DNA from: Sphingobium nicotianae
Lineage (GTDB): Bacteria; Pseudomonadota; Alphaproteobacteria; Sphingomonadales; Sphingomonadaceae
Direction of reading: 5' to 3'
DNA: 64,000 nucleotides
NCBI RefSeq assembly: GCF_018603885.1
Contig: NZ_JAHGAW010000002.1
Location: forward strand, 62,001 to 126,000
Shown: piece after piece, positions 45,863 through 54,960 of the stretch
Position numbering within the stretch: position 1 is the first letter of the stretch
Layout of the letters: the number at the start of each line of letters is the position of its first letter
Program-made: the position numbers and the translations under genes
The notes under the pieces: model-generated
Seen by the model: only the letters and a program-made list of their open reading frames with translations
The model's database searches: none
Told to the model about the DNA's origin: nothing

Positions 45863-46273
45863 CTAGTGCCGCTGGAGCAGGCGCGCGACCGATTGATGCG
45901 AGGGCGCCCTCGTTTCATCCTGCGTGGAGCATTGCCGCTCCAGCTCATCGCGGATCTTCTCGATCTCGACGTCGGTCAGATGCTCGATGCCGATGAATTG
46001 CTCGCGCGCCTCGACCACCGCCCGCAGCAATTCATCGAGCTTGGCCTGCATGGCGGACGCATCCCGGTTCTGCGTATTCTGGACGAGGAAGACCATGAGG
46101 AAGGTGACGATCGTCGTGCCGGTGTTGATGACGAGCTGCCAGACCTCCGAGAACGCGAAGAGCGGTCCGGTCACGGCCCAGAGGATCACCGTGATCAGGG
46201 CGAGGACGAAGGTCATCGGCTTGCCGGCGAGTGCGGCGATCCGGCCGGCGATTTTCGTGAAGAGCTTGTTCAT
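45863..46273 (-). CDS. Low-affinity iron permease-like membrane protein
   Basis: 136 residues with two membrane helices (PMTFVLALITVILWAVTGPL and LVINTGTTIVTFLMVFLVQN) followed by NTQNRDASAMQAKLDELL, the low-affinity iron permease family pattern; actual transport is uncertain in bacteria. GGAAGGGACGCC precedes ATG 46273. Confidence 0.8.
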   Translation of the reverse strand: MNKLFTKIAGRIAALAGKPMTFVLALITVILWAVTGPLFAFSEVWQLVINTGTTIVTFLMVFLVQNTQNRDASAMQAKLDELLRAVVEAREQFIGIEHLTDVEIEKIRDELERQCSTQDETRAPSHQSVARLLQRH

Positions 46274-46330
46274 GGCGTCCCTTCCGGATGCGTGGTGTCG
46301 CGATGACAACGCGCGGAGAGGGGCAGAGGT

Positions 46331-46717
46331 TCAGAACATGCCGTTGGCGTTGTTCGGCTCGGTGCTGACTGGTTGCGCCACGTCCCAATGCTCGGCGATG
46401 AGGCCGTTTTCGATGCGGAAGATGTCGACCGCCGCGATGCCGGGGGTGCCGGGCTCGAAGATGATGTGGACATGCGCCATGACGAGATCGCCCTCGGCGA
46501 TCATGCGCTTCACGATGTGGACGGCGTGGGGATATTTGGCCTTGGCGCGGTCGAGCATGGCCTTGAGCGAGTCCGCGCCGGTCGGGATGCCCGGATTGTG
46601 CTGGATATAGCCGGGATCGAACAGGCCATCGACGGCGCCGCTGTCGATCGGGCCGAGCACTTCCTCGTAGATGCGCTCGACGAGGCGGACATTGGCTTGT
46701 TCCTGTTCGGTGCGCAT
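46331..46717 (-). CDS. SnoaL-like polyketide-cyclase-fold protein
   Basis: 128 residues; NTF2-like fold: VERIYEEVLG, DPGYIQHNPGIPTG, VMAHVHIIFEPG, VDIFRIENGLIAEHWDVAQP. Typical of small cyclase/isomerase-like SnoaL family members; substrate unknown. Alone between repeat and iron-permease gene. Confidence 0.8.
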   Translation of the reverse strand: MRTEQEQANVRLVERIYEEVLGPIDSGAVDGLFDPGYIQHNPGIPTGADSLKAMLDRAKAKYPHAVHIVKRMIAEGDLVMAHVHIIFEPGTPGIAAVDIFRIENGLIAEHWDVAQPVSTEPNNANGMF

Positions 46718-46740
46718 TTTCTCACTCCTTTTCTCGACTT

Positions 46741-46851
46741 CCGTTCATCCTGAGTAGCCATTGAGCCTGCCGAAATGGCATATCGAAGGACCAGTGCGCG
46801 GCCCTTCGATACGGGTCTTCGACAAGCTCAGTCCCTACTCAGGGCGAACGG
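46741..46851. repeat. Palindromic CCGTTCATCCTGAGTAG element
   Basis: Arms CCGTTCATCCTGAGTAG and CTACTCAGGGCGAACGG enclose an inverted TATCGAAGG...CCTTCGATA core. Lies between the two SnoaL-like genes. Confidence 0.75.
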
Positions 46852-46868
46852 AAATTGTTTAAGTCGCG

Positions 46869-47573
46869 TCACTCCCCCTCCGGCATGATCGGTTCGCCCG
46901 TCACCGGATGGGCATAATGGAAGGGCAGGAGCCAGGTCTCGGGCCAGGGCGGATAGCGCGTGTCGACGATCGCGTCCGGGCCGTTGGGATCTTCCGGATA
47001 GAGGGTCTGCACGGTGAAGGCGCCCATGTCCGGGCTGTTGGCCCAGCCCTTGTCATATTCGGCGACCCAGGTGAGCTCGTAGCCGAGGCGCTTGAACTTC
47101 CAGACGCCGTTCTCGCGGACATAGTCGTTCTCGTAGACGCCGGCCTCCCACCATTGCTGGTAGGGCAGCCTGGGCGCATCGGCGACGCTGGCGTGCGTAC
47201 CGCCGATCAGCAGGGCGCGGAAGCGGGCCTTCGCCGTGCTGCGATCCTCGGACACGGTGACGACATCCTGCATCTGCATGACATCGCAGAGCAGGCCGCG
47301 CACCGGCCCGTTGCGGCCTTTGGTGAAGCGGGTGCGAATGCGATTGAGATAGACGCGCTTGATGCTCTCCTTGCCGCGATACAGGCCGCCGAAGAAGGTC
47401 ATCTCGGCATCGTCGGCGAAGAGATCGACAATCTCCTGATAGAGGCCCTTCTCCATCAGATAGCCGTAGCTGTGCTGGAGAGTGCGAACCGCCTGCACGT
47501 CCTTGAGCCGATCGAGCTCGTGGCGCAGCGCGGCGACTTCGGCGGCGAGCGCGTCCGTCGAGATTTCGGTCAT
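46869..47573 (-). CDS. SnoaL-like / NTF2-fold protein, coupled to an SDR
   Basis: 234 residues. A coiled N-terminus (VAALRHELDRLKDVQAVRTLQ) leads to the SnoaL_4-type fold (YGYLMEKGLYQEIVDLFADDAEMTFF). Its ATG overlaps the SDR stop by 4 bases. Such pairs occur in sphingomonad steroid- or polycyclic-degradation genes. Function unassigned. Confidence 0.78.
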   Translation of the reverse strand: MTEISTDALAAEVAALRHELDRLKDVQAVRTLQHSYGYLMEKGLYQEIVDLFADDAEMTFFGGLYRGKESIKRVYLNRIRTRFTKGRNGPVRGLLCDVMQMQDVVTVSEDRSTAKARFRALLIGGTHASVADAPRLPYQQWWEAGVYENDYVRENGVWKFKRLGYELTWVAEYDKGWANSPDMGAFTVQTLYPEDPNGPDAIVDTRYPPWPETWLLPFHYAHPVTGEPIMPEGE

Positions 47574-48361
47574 GCCTCGATGTCCTTCAGCGCCTCGTCC
47601 AGATCGTCGTACATCTCGAAATAGCGCCCGGTGAGGGCATCGTAGCGGCCACTCATCAGATCGACCACGCGCTGCCCGCAGGCGGCGAGATCGCCCGAGA
47701 AATCGCGGGACGAGGCTTCGCCGAGCCGCTCGACCATGCCGGAGAGATAGATCTTGGCCTCGGGCGAGGTCATGGTCTCGCGGGCAAGATCGGTGACGAC
47801 GAAGCCGGGATCGATCGCGAAGAGCGAGACGCCGGCATCCTTCACCTCCAGCGCGGCGACGTTGACGATGCGGACCTGCGCGGTCTTGCCCGTGATATAG
47901 GCGGACATGTTCGCCGCGCTGACATGGCTGGCCTTGGCCGAGACGATGACGACGCGGCCCTTGCCAGCCGCGCGCATCGCCGGGAGCAGGCGCGAGAGGT
48001 AGAGCATCGGCGCGAGCTGGTGGAGGTGCTGCGCCTGCCACCAGCGCGCCACGTCCATGCCGCCCACCGGGCCATAGGGCCAGCCGACGCCGGCATTGTT
48101 GACGAATTGCGTGACGGCGCCGAGCTGCGCGCGCGTCTCGCGGATCGAACGCTCGACATCGGCTTCCTGCGTCACGTCGGCGGCGATGGCGAGTGCCTTG
48201 CCGCCCGCGGCCTCGATCTCGGCCGCGACTGCCTCGACATCGCTCGCGGTGCGCGCGACCAAAGCGACCGCCGATCCCTGCTTCGCGAGCGCCAGCGCGA
48301 TCGCCCGGCCGAACCCCTTGCCCGCGCCCGTGACGAGCGCAATCTCTCCCTCGAAACTCAT
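47570..48361 (-). CDS. Short-chain dehydrogenase/reductase
   Basis: 263 residues, Rossmann fold with TGAGKGFG (11-18), NNAG (88-91), catalytic S141, Y155 and K159 (SAYITGKTA). NAD(P)-dependent alcohol/ketone oxidoreductase of unknown substrate. First gene of a two-gene unit with the SnoaL-like gene. Confidence 0.92.
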   Translation of the reverse strand: MSFEGEIALVTGAGKGFGRAIALALAKQGSAVALVARTASDVEAVAAEIEAAGGKALAIAADVTQEADVERSIRETRAQLGAVTQFVNNAGVGWPYGPVGGMDVARWWQAQHLHQLAPMLYLSRLLPAMRAAGKGRVVIVSAKASHVSAANMSAYITGKTAQVRIVNVAALEVKDAGVSLFAIDPGFVVTDLARETMTSPEAKIYLSGMVERLGEASSRDFSGDLAACGQRVVDLMSGRYDALTGRYFEMYDDLDEALKDIEA

Positions 48362-48585
48362 GCTGTCCTCGCTTTTGTTTGGGTGGTTCTGCGCGGGCGG
48401 GCGGGCGAAAGCAAGGCGCTTCGGCTCCAGTTGGGAGCGGTCGCCGTCCTGCCCTCGGGCGGAGGGAACTGGTCATCACGCTGGGCCATTGGATTGTAAT
48501 GGCGGCCGGGAGACCCAACATTGCGTGGTCCACCCGGCGTCGCTAAAGCGCGGCGTCTGTTTACGAGTCCTGGATCGCACCCTCT

Positions 48586-49929
48586 ATGCTCAGCCTCAAC
48601 GAAGCTCTCGATCGCGCCCAGTCGCTTGTCGCCGCCGCGCGCAGGGCCGGGGCGGATGCAGCGGACGCCGTTTATGGCTGCGACGCTTCCTCGGGCGTTT
48701 CGGTGCGGCTGGGCGAGCTGGAGGATGTCGAGCGCTCCGAGTCCGAGCATATCGGGCTGCGCGCCTTCGTCGGCCACCGCTCGGCGACCGTTTCCTCGTC
48801 CGATCTCGCGCCGCGCACGCTGGAGACTCTGGTCGAGCGCGTCATCGCCATGGCCAAGGAAGCGCCCGAGGACAGCTATGCCGGTCTCGCGCCCGAAGAC
48901 CGGCTGATGAAGAAGAAGCAGCCTTCGCTCGACATCGAGGATGCGGACGAGCCCGATCCCGCCCTGTTGCGCGCACGGGCGCTGGAGGCGGAGGAGTCGG
49001 CGCGCAGCGTCACCGGCGTCACCAACAGCGAGGGTGCCGGCGCGAGCTTCGGGCGGGCGCAGATCGCGCTCGCGACCAGCCATGGCTTCGCGGGCGCCTA
49101 TGCCGGGACGAGCCACTCGATCTGGGCGAGCGTCATCGCGGGGCAGGACGCGGCGATGCAGCGCGACTATGCCAGCCACAATGCCCGCCACCTGCGCGAC
49201 ATCGAGGATCCCGAGGCGGTCGGCGCGCGGGCCGGTGCGCGCGCGGTGGCGCGGCTCAACCCCAGCCGCATCCCGAGCGGCCCGCTGCCGATCATCTTCG
49301 ATCCGCGCATCGGCAACAGCCTGATCGGCCATCTGCTCGGCGCGATCGCCGGGCCGACGGTCGCGCGCAAGGCAAGCTTCCTGCTCGACCGCAAGGGCGA
49401 GCTGGTGCTGCCGCGGGAACTGAGCGTGATCGATGACCCGCATCGTCAGCGTGGCCTGCGCTCGCGCCCGTTCGACGGCGAGGGCCTGCCGACCGCGCAG
49501 TCGCGGCTGATCGATGAGGGCGTGCTCGTCGACTGGCTGCTCGACAGCGCCTCGGCCCGCCAGCTCGGCCTCGCGCCCACCGGCCATGCCACGCGCGGCG
49601 GCGGATCGCCGGGTGTCGGCGCGACCAATGTCCATCTTGAGGGCGGCACGGCCAGTCCGCGCGAGCTGATGAGCGACGTCAAGCGCGGCCTCTACGTGAC
49701 CGAGCTGATCGGCCATGGCGTCAATCCGGTGACGGGCGACTATAGCCGCGGTGCCTCGGGCTTCCTGATCGAGGATGGCGCGATCTGCTGCGCGGTCGCC
49801 GAAGTGACGATCGCGGGCAATCTCAAGGACATGTTCGCGAACCTCGTCGCGGCCAACGACCTCCAGTTCCGCTATGCCATCAACGTGCCCACGCTGCGCA
49901 TCGACGGGATGACCCTTGCCGGCGAGTGA
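48586..49929 (+). CDS. pmbA: TldD/PmbA-family protein (TldE)
   Basis: 447 residues of the TldE/PmbA type: ESEHIGLRAFVGHR, SATVSSSDLAPR, and C-terminal LIGHGVNPVTGDYSRGASGFLIEDG. Works with TldD as a peptide-processing/metalloprotease pair (microcin maturation, DNA-gyrase modulator history). The next gene overlaps by 14 bases. Confidence 0.92.
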   Translation: MLSLNEALDRAQSLVAAARRAGADAADAVYGCDASSGVSVRLGELEDVERSESEHIGLRAFVGHRSATVSSSDLAPRTLETLVERVIAMAKEAPEDSYAGLAPEDRLMKKKQPSLDIEDADEPDPALLRARALEAEESARSVTGVTNSEGAGASFGRAQIALATSHGFAGAYAGTSHSIWASVIAGQDAAMQRDYASHNARHLRDIEDPEAVGARAGARAVARLNPSRIPSGPLPIIFDPRIGNSLIGHLLGAIAGPTVARKASFLLDRKGELVLPRELSVIDDPHRQRGLRSRPFDGEGLPTAQSRLIDEGVLVDWLLDSASARQLGLAPTGHATRGGGSPGVGATNVHLEGGTASPRELMSDVKRGLYVTELIGHGVNPVTGDYSRGASGFLIEDGAICCAVAEVTIAGNLKDMFANLVAANDLQFRYAINVPTLRIDGMTLAGE

Positions 49930-50725
49930 TCATCTGAGTCCTGAAATATTGGCCGACATACTGGCCATTGCCGACGCCGCCGGCGCGCGGGCGATGGACT
50001 CCTGGGCCATGGGCGAGCCCAGCGGCAATCATTGGGAGAAGACACCCGGTCAGCCGGTGAGCGAGGCCGACCTCGCCTGCGACGCGATGCTGCGCGAGCG
50101 GCTCGGCGCGCTGCTGCCGGAGGCGGCCTGGCTGAGCGAGGAGAGCGCGGCCTCGCCGGGGCGCAGCGATGCGCGCCTGGCCTGGGTGATCGATCCGATC
50201 GACGGGACGCGTGACTATGTGCGCGGGCGCCCGGGCTGGGCGGTCTCGGTCGCGTTGGTCGAGGATGGCGCCGTGCGGATCGCCGCGCTGATTGCGCCGG
50301 CGCGGGGCGAGCGCTGGTGGGCGGTCGCGGGCGGCGGGGCTTTCCGCAACGACGTGCGGCTGGAAGTCGGGACGCAGGAGACGCTCTCCGGGGCGCGGGT
50401 GCCGATCGACAATCTGCGCGGTATCGATGTCGACTATACCGTGGTCCACAAGCCCAACAGCATCGCGCTGCGCATGGCGATGGTCGCGGCCAACGAGGCG
50501 GACCTCGTCGCGGGCCTGCGCTGGGGGGCGGAATGGGACATTGCCGCCTCCAGCCTGATCGCGCAGGAAGCAGGCGCCTGCGTGACCGATGCGCTGGGCG
50601 CGCCGATCCGCTTCAACAAGCCTGACCCGCGCATCCTCGGCATGATCTGCGGCGTGCCCGGCGTCTATGACGCAGCGTTGCCGCGCGTCCGCGAGCGGGT
50701 GCGCAAGTTCGTCGGCGAGGACTGA
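49916..50725 (+). CDS. Inositol monophosphatase-family phosphatase (CysQ-type)
   Basis: 269 residues, metal-dependent phosphatase: LSEES (E75), DPIDGTRDYV (D93, D96) and EWDIAASSL. Commonly a 3'(2'),5'-bisphosphate nucleotidase (CysQ) in this gene neighbourhood. Starts TTG overlapping pmbA; no ATG fits near the family start. Confidence 0.85.
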   Translation: MPASDHLSPEILADILAIADAAGARAMDSWAMGEPSGNHWEKTPGQPVSEADLACDAMLRERLGALLPEAAWLSEESAASPGRSDARLAWVIDPIDGTRDYVRGRPGWAVSVALVEDGAVRIAALIAPARGERWWAVAGGGAFRNDVRLEVGTQETLSGARVPIDNLRGIDVDYTVVHKPNSIALRMAMVAANEADLVAGLRWGAEWDIAASSLIAQEAGACVTDALGAPIRFNKPDPRILGMICGVPGVYDAALPRVRERVRKFVGED

Positions 50726-50755
50726 TTTCGGGCGTTCTACAACCGGAGTCGCGCG

Positions 50756-51169
50756 TCAGCAGGTCGGGGCGGCACCGCCCGACGCGTCGAGCGTCTTGAC
50801 GCAGGCGACCTCCTTGGGGCCTGCGCCACCAATCAGCTTCTGGACGCCGCCCACCTTGATGACCGCCATGACCTTCTTCCTGTCGGGCAGGAGGAAGACG
50901 TTCGCCTGATCGGTGTCGCAGGCATGCGCCTTGCAGCCGAACATATATTGCACGCTCGTCGCGCCCATCTTGAGCGGGCGGGCCGGGCTGGCGACCTGGT
51001 TCAGCCGCGTCAGCCAGGTCAGTTTGCGGTCGGCCGGCGAGAGAGCAGTCAGATAGGCTGCATAGGCCGCCTCATAGCCTTTGGGGAAAGGCGAAGCCGG
51101 GCCAGCGGCGGTTGCCGACATGGACAAGGCGGCGAGGCTTAGCCAGGCGAACGCACGAAATTTCCTCAT
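50756..51169 (-). CDS. Ivy-family inhibitor of vertebrate lysozyme
   Basis: 137 residues. Signal peptide (FRAFAWLSLAALSMSATAA), then the Ivy mark GCKAHAC (C79-C84) and DTDQANVFLLPD. Periplasmic; protects against lysozyme or autolysins. GGGGAGAGTATCG precedes ATG 51169. Divergent from the tannase gene. Confidence 0.82.
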   Translation of the reverse strand: MRKFRAFAWLSLAALSMSATAAGPASPFPKGYEAAYAAYLTALSPADRKLTWLTRLNQVASPARPLKMGATSVQYMFGCKAHACDTDQANVFLLPDRKKVMAVIKVGGVQKLIGGAGPKEVACVKTLDASGGAAPTC

Positions 51170-51295
51170 CGATACTCTCCCCACAGATATCCGAATCGTA
51201 CCGGAATACTGCCTCGTTTCGTGCCGAGCCACCAGCGCTTCCCGCTCATCGATTGGGAGGCTAAGCATGTCGTACAACAGACTCAGGAGAGAGAG

Positions 51296-52804
51296 ATGCG
51301 CAAGGCGTGGCTGATCGGATTGTTCGCGTCGACGCTTGCGGCCGGGCTGGCTGCCGCGCCGGCATCGGCGCAGCAAAGCGGGGACGAGGAGCGCTGCAAG
51401 GCCGCGGCGGCCGGGACGGTCTTTGGCGATGCGAAGGCCGACGCGCGCTGGGTTGGCCCTGATGCGGCGGCGGGCCTGCCGGGCTATTGCGAGGTCAAGG
51501 GCACGCTCTCGCCGGTCGCCGGCTCGAACATCGGTGTCGTGTTCCGCCTGCCGGCCGACTGGAACGGCAAGCTGCTCGGCATCGGCGGCGGCGGATGGGC
51601 TGGCAACGTGACGCTTGCGGCGGCGGCGCAGGGCCTCAAGGCCGGCTATGCGACCGCACAGACTGACGGCGGCCATCCCTCGCCCGAGCCCTGGACCAAC
51701 GACTGGGTGACCAACAGCGAGGCGGCGACCGACTTCGCCTGGCGCGCGATCAGCCGCATGACCGTCGCCGGCAAGGCGCTGGTCAGGAGCTATTACGGCC
51801 GCGCGCAGAGCCGCGCTTACTTCAACGGCTGCTCGACCGGCGGGCGGATGGCGCTGATGGAAGCGCAGCGCTTCCCCGCCGACTATGACGGCATCATCGC
51901 GGGAGCGCCGGTCTATTCGCTGCAGGTGCAATCGAGCGCGATCCTGCGCAACAACGGCTTCGCCAGGGCCGGCTTCACGGAGGCACAGCTCAAGCTGGTC
52001 AACGCCAGCGTGCTCAAGGCCTGCGACGGCAAGGACGGCGCGCTCGACGGGATCATCGCCCAGCCGCGCGCCTGCGCCTGGCAGCCCACCGTGCTGGCGT
52101 GCAAGCCCGGCAGGGCCGGCGCCAACTGCCTCTCTGCAGCACAGGTCGCCACGCTCAGGACCATGTATGCCGGCATCCGCGCGCCGGACGGCAGCTATGC
52201 GCAGCTGCCGCTCAGCAAGGGCGGCGAGCTGGGCTGGAGCCGGTTCATCAACGTCGCGGGCACCGGCAACAACCAGGCCAATGGCGGCGGCATGCCGGGC
52301 CTTGCGCCGGTGCTGTTCGGCACGCGCGCGGTCGACTTCAACAAGCTCGACCCGATGACCGACGTGCCGGAGGCGCGCGCCAGCACCTTCGCCAAGGCCT
52401 ATGAGGCGACCGACCCCGACCTGACCGCCTTCTTCGCCCATGGCGGCAAGCTGCTGCTCTGGCACGGCGAGTCCGATCCCGGCCCGAGCCCGGTCGGCAC
52501 GCTCGACTATGCCAGGGCGGTGCAGAAGGGTGACGCGGCCGGGGCAGCCGCCAATATGCGGACCTACATGCTGCCCGGCGTCGAGCATTGCCGGGGCGGG
52601 CCGGGCGCCGACACGGTGGACTGGCTCGCCACGCTCGACCAGTGGGTCGACAAGGGACAGGCGCCGGCGACGCTCACCGCGACCAAGGCCGACAGCCCGA
52701 TGACCCGGCCGGTCTGCGCCTGGCCGCAGGTCGCGCAGCGGACTGGCAAGGGCGACGTCAATGATCCCAAATCCTGGCGCTGCGTGGCCGGCGCGAAGCA
52801 GTAG
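51296..52804 (+). CDS. Tannase/feruloyl-esterase-family secreted esterase
   Basis: 502 residues, signal peptide (GLAAAPASAQ), alpha/beta hydrolase with nucleophile S180 in GCSTGGR, D394 (HGESDPGPSP) and H431-C432 (GVEHCRG). The CS-D-HC motif with linked cysteines defines this family of tannin- or ferulate-ester hydrolases. Starts at ATG 51296 after AGGAGAGAG. Probable substrate is a plant or polyester-type ester. Confidence 0.92.
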   Translation: MRKAWLIGLFASTLAAGLAAAPASAQQSGDEERCKAAAAGTVFGDAKADARWVGPDAAAGLPGYCEVKGTLSPVAGSNIGVVFRLPADWNGKLLGIGGGGWAGNVTLAAAAQGLKAGYATAQTDGGHPSPEPWTNDWVTNSEAATDFAWRAISRMTVAGKALVRSYYGRAQSRAYFNGCSTGGRMALMEAQRFPADYDGIIAGAPVYSLQVQSSAILRNNGFARAGFTEAQLKLVNASVLKACDGKDGALDGIIAQPRACAWQPTVLACKPGRAGANCLSAAQVATLRTMYAGIRAPDGSYAQLPLSKGGELGWSRFINVAGTGNNQANGGGMPGLAPVLFGTRAVDFNKLDPMTDVPEARASTFAKAYEATDPDLTAFFAHGGKLLLWHGESDPGPSPVGTLDYARAVQKGDAAGAAANMRTYMLPGVEHCRGGPGADTVDWLATLDQWVDKGQAPATLTATKADSPMTRPVCAWPQVAQRTGKGDVNDPKSWRCVAGAKQ

Positions 52805-52811
52805 GAACAGG

Positions 52812-52839
52812 TTCCTCCCTGAGCGGGTGCGGGGAGGAA
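52812..52839 (+). terminator. Hairpin after the esterase gene
   Basis: TTCCTCCC / GGGAGGAA arms with a 12-base loop, then TTTG. Weak T-tract. Confidence 0.45.
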
Positions 52840-52919
52840 TTTGACCGTCGATCACGGCTCGCGCCGCAGGTCTCCGTCTTAAGGCTCGGGTGGCACGAGA
52901 CCCAATCGACGGAGTATCT

Positions 52920-53549
52920 ATGAAGACCAACATCCTGCTCGCCGCGGCACTTGCCGCCACCGCGACCACGGCCCATGCGCAGACCGGCCTTCGCGCCGAC
53001 GTGCACACCGGCTGGGACAGCGCGAGCATCCACCAGCGCACCGACGTCGGCATCAACGGCGCGACGACGACGCAGAGCGAAGATGGGGTCATCTATGGCG
53101 CCGAGATCGGCTATGACCTCTCCCTCGCCGCCTTCAAGCTCGGCGTCTATGGCGGCATCGACGGCGCCTCGACCCGCAAGTGCGCCGAGGTCTTCACCGA
53201 GATCGAGACCTGCGCGCGGGCCGGCCGCAACTGGACGCTCGGCGCGCGCGCGGGCGTCAACGTGACGCCGGGCATCCTGCTCTATGCCAAGGGCGGCTAT
53301 TCCAACGGTGCGCTCAAGTTCGAATATATCGACCATGTGACCGCCGCGAACAGCTTCACGCTCTCCGAGAACATGGACGGCTATCATGTCGGCGGCGGGG
53401 TGCAGGTCGACCTGCTCTCCAACTTCTATGCCAAGCTCGAATATGTCCACACCGACTATGAGGACTATTCGATGAAGGACGGCACCGCGACGATCAGCGG
53501 GGGCGTCAATCGCGACAATGTCGTGCTGGGCGTCGGCGTCAAGTTCTGA
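52920..53549 (+). CDS. Outer-membrane beta-barrel protein (Omp25/RopB type)
   Basis: 209 residues. Signal peptide (LAAALAATATTAHAQ), repeating amphipathic strands (GAEIGYDL, WTLGARAGVNV, VVLGVGVKF) ending in F, as in OmpA-like/Omp25 alphaproteobacterial porin-like proteins. GGAG lies 5 nt before ATG 52920. Confidence 0.88.
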   Translation: MKTNILLAAALAATATTAHAQTGLRADVHTGWDSASIHQRTDVGINGATTTQSEDGVIYGAEIGYDLSLAAFKLGVYGGIDGASTRKCAEVFTEIETCARAGRNWTLGARAGVNVTPGILLYAKGGYSNGALKFEYIDHVTAANSFTLSENMDGYHVGGGVQVDLLSNFYAKLEYVHTDYEDYSMKDGTATISGGVNRDNVVLGVGVKF

Positions 53550-53552
53550 GCT

Positions 53553-53588
53553 GAACGGGCGCGACCGGTCAGCCGGTCGGGTCCGTTC
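53553..53588 (+). terminator. GAACGG...CCGTTC hairpin after the barrel gene
   Basis: GAACGG (53553) pairs with CCGTTC (53583-53588) around GACCGG/CCGGTC. Same type as 30883-30916; no T-tract. Confidence 0.5.
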
Positions 53589-53711
53589 CTCCCTTCCTGC
53601 GAAGGCAGCCGCTCCGGGCCGCATATATGCTGCGGCGTGCCCGGGGTATCTGCCTTCGCAGATCGGGCGCGGCGGCGCGCCCCATTTGCATTTTCGCGCG
53701 AACCCGGCGAC

Positions 53712-54083
53712 ATGACGGCCATGGTCCGCCAGTTCCTCCTGCCGCTCGTCCTTGCGACCGCGATCTGCGTTGCGGTCTTGCTCGCCGTCCATCGCCCGCC
53801 GCTCGAGACGGTGGATGATGCGCGACTGCTGGCGATGCTGGCGGGGATGACGCTGGCCTTCGTCGCGGCGGTGATGCTCCTGCTCGTGCCGGCGGCGATG
53901 CTCCTGCGGGCGGCGGCGCTGCCCTATGCGCTGGCGGGGCTGGGGCTCGCAGTGGCGGGCGGTGTCATCGGCAAGGCGCTGCTGTGGCTGGTCCTGGCCG
54001 GGTTGCCGATCGCCGCGATGCTGCCGGGCGCCGGGGTGGCGCTGATCTGGCTGTCGTTCAATCACGAGCGACTGGCGCGCTGA
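53712..54083 (+). CDS. Small multi-helix membrane protein
   Basis: 123 residues, about four hydrophobic helices (FLLPLVLATAICVAVLLAV, LLAMLAGMTLAFVAAVMLL, ...). Unknown function. Start is 53712 or 53721; no strong ribosome site. Codon use matches the surroundings. Confidence 0.5.
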   Translation: MTAMVRQFLLPLVLATAICVAVLLAVHRPPLETVDDARLLAMLAGMTLAFVAAVMLLLVPAAMLLRAAALPYALAGLGLAVAGGVIGKALLWLVLAGLPIAAMLPGAGVALIWLSFNHERLAR

Positions 54084-54482
54084 GCTGAGTGGCGGCGTTG
54101 GGCGGTGATCGAGTGAGGCGATCAAAGGCGTCATAATCTGGCGAAGTTCACGAAGGTCACGGGGGAAATATATTTATTCTCTTCCGGCAAGGCGGAGCGG
54201 TCCGGTCGCAGGATGCCCCCTGATCGAGAAAAGCAATTTTGCACGGCTGAGAAAGAGCGGGTCCGGCCTGGCATGGAGGGGGAGCTGTAGGACAGTCCTT
54301 TCGCGTGGAAGCGGCCTGTCGGGATGTGAGAACCCTGGAGACATTCCGCAGTCCCCGATCCGGATTGGAGGCGGCAGCGCCGGGTCGCCCTGCGGATGCG
54401 ACCAGACGCTTCTTTTCGTCGCAAACAGATTGCCTTGCATGCGCCGTCGCACGGATACCCGCTCAGGATCTGGAGGGGTCGA
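54084..54482. other. 399-base gap, short repeat motif only
   Basis: Contains GAAGTTCACGAAGGTCACGG near 54143, related to GAAGGTCACGAAGGTCACTG near 14494. No gene recognised. Confidence 0.4.
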
Positions 54483-54815
54483 ATGCTCAGGAAGTTTGCT
54501 TCGTTTGTTGGCGCACTGACAATGAGTGCGACGCTGCTCCCCACCGTGTCGTTCGCGGACGATCCGCGTGATCCCGCTATGCGCAATCCAGCAGCACGCG
54601 CTCGCGATCGCGCGATGACCAAGCGACTGAACCAGGGCCAACTCGCCTATGTTCGCCAACGCGACGCCAAGACCCTTCGGACTTACCGCGAAGCCCAAAA
54701 AGAACATGAGGGCGGATATGCTGACGCCCATGCCGACTATCTGCGCAAAATGGCAGCCTGGCGCCACGCTGTCTCCGCCTGCAAGGCAGGCCAGTGGGAA
54801 TATTGCGATAATTGA
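54483..54815 (+). CDS. Small secreted protein
   Basis: 110 residues: signal peptide (FVGALTMSATLLPTVSFA), then a basic/acidic helical region (QGQLAYVRQRDAKTLRTYRE) and two C-terminal cysteines (ACKAGQWEYCDN). GGAGGGGTCGA precedes ATG 54483. Function unknown. Confidence 0.65.
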   Translation: MLRKFASFVGALTMSATLLPTVSFADDPRDPAMRNPAARARDRAMTKRLNQGQLAYVRQRDAKTLRTYREAQKEHEGGYADAHADYLRKMAAWRHAVSACKAGQWEYCDN

Positions 54816-54960
54816 CCGGCAATCAGGGCTGGCCCGCTCGGATGATCGGCATGCATGATGTGCAACCGCTTTCCGAACCGGGCCTTCCAGGAGCGGTAAG
54901 CGACCGCCGAGACGTCGCCTCCCGCTGGTCAGCTCTCCACCCCATCTCCCTCACTTGCTC

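Noticed and set aside
51221..53092. Very long leftward frame opposite the tannase-family gene
   Set aside because: Only its end (50756-51169) is a real Ivy-type gene with its own start and ribosome site.
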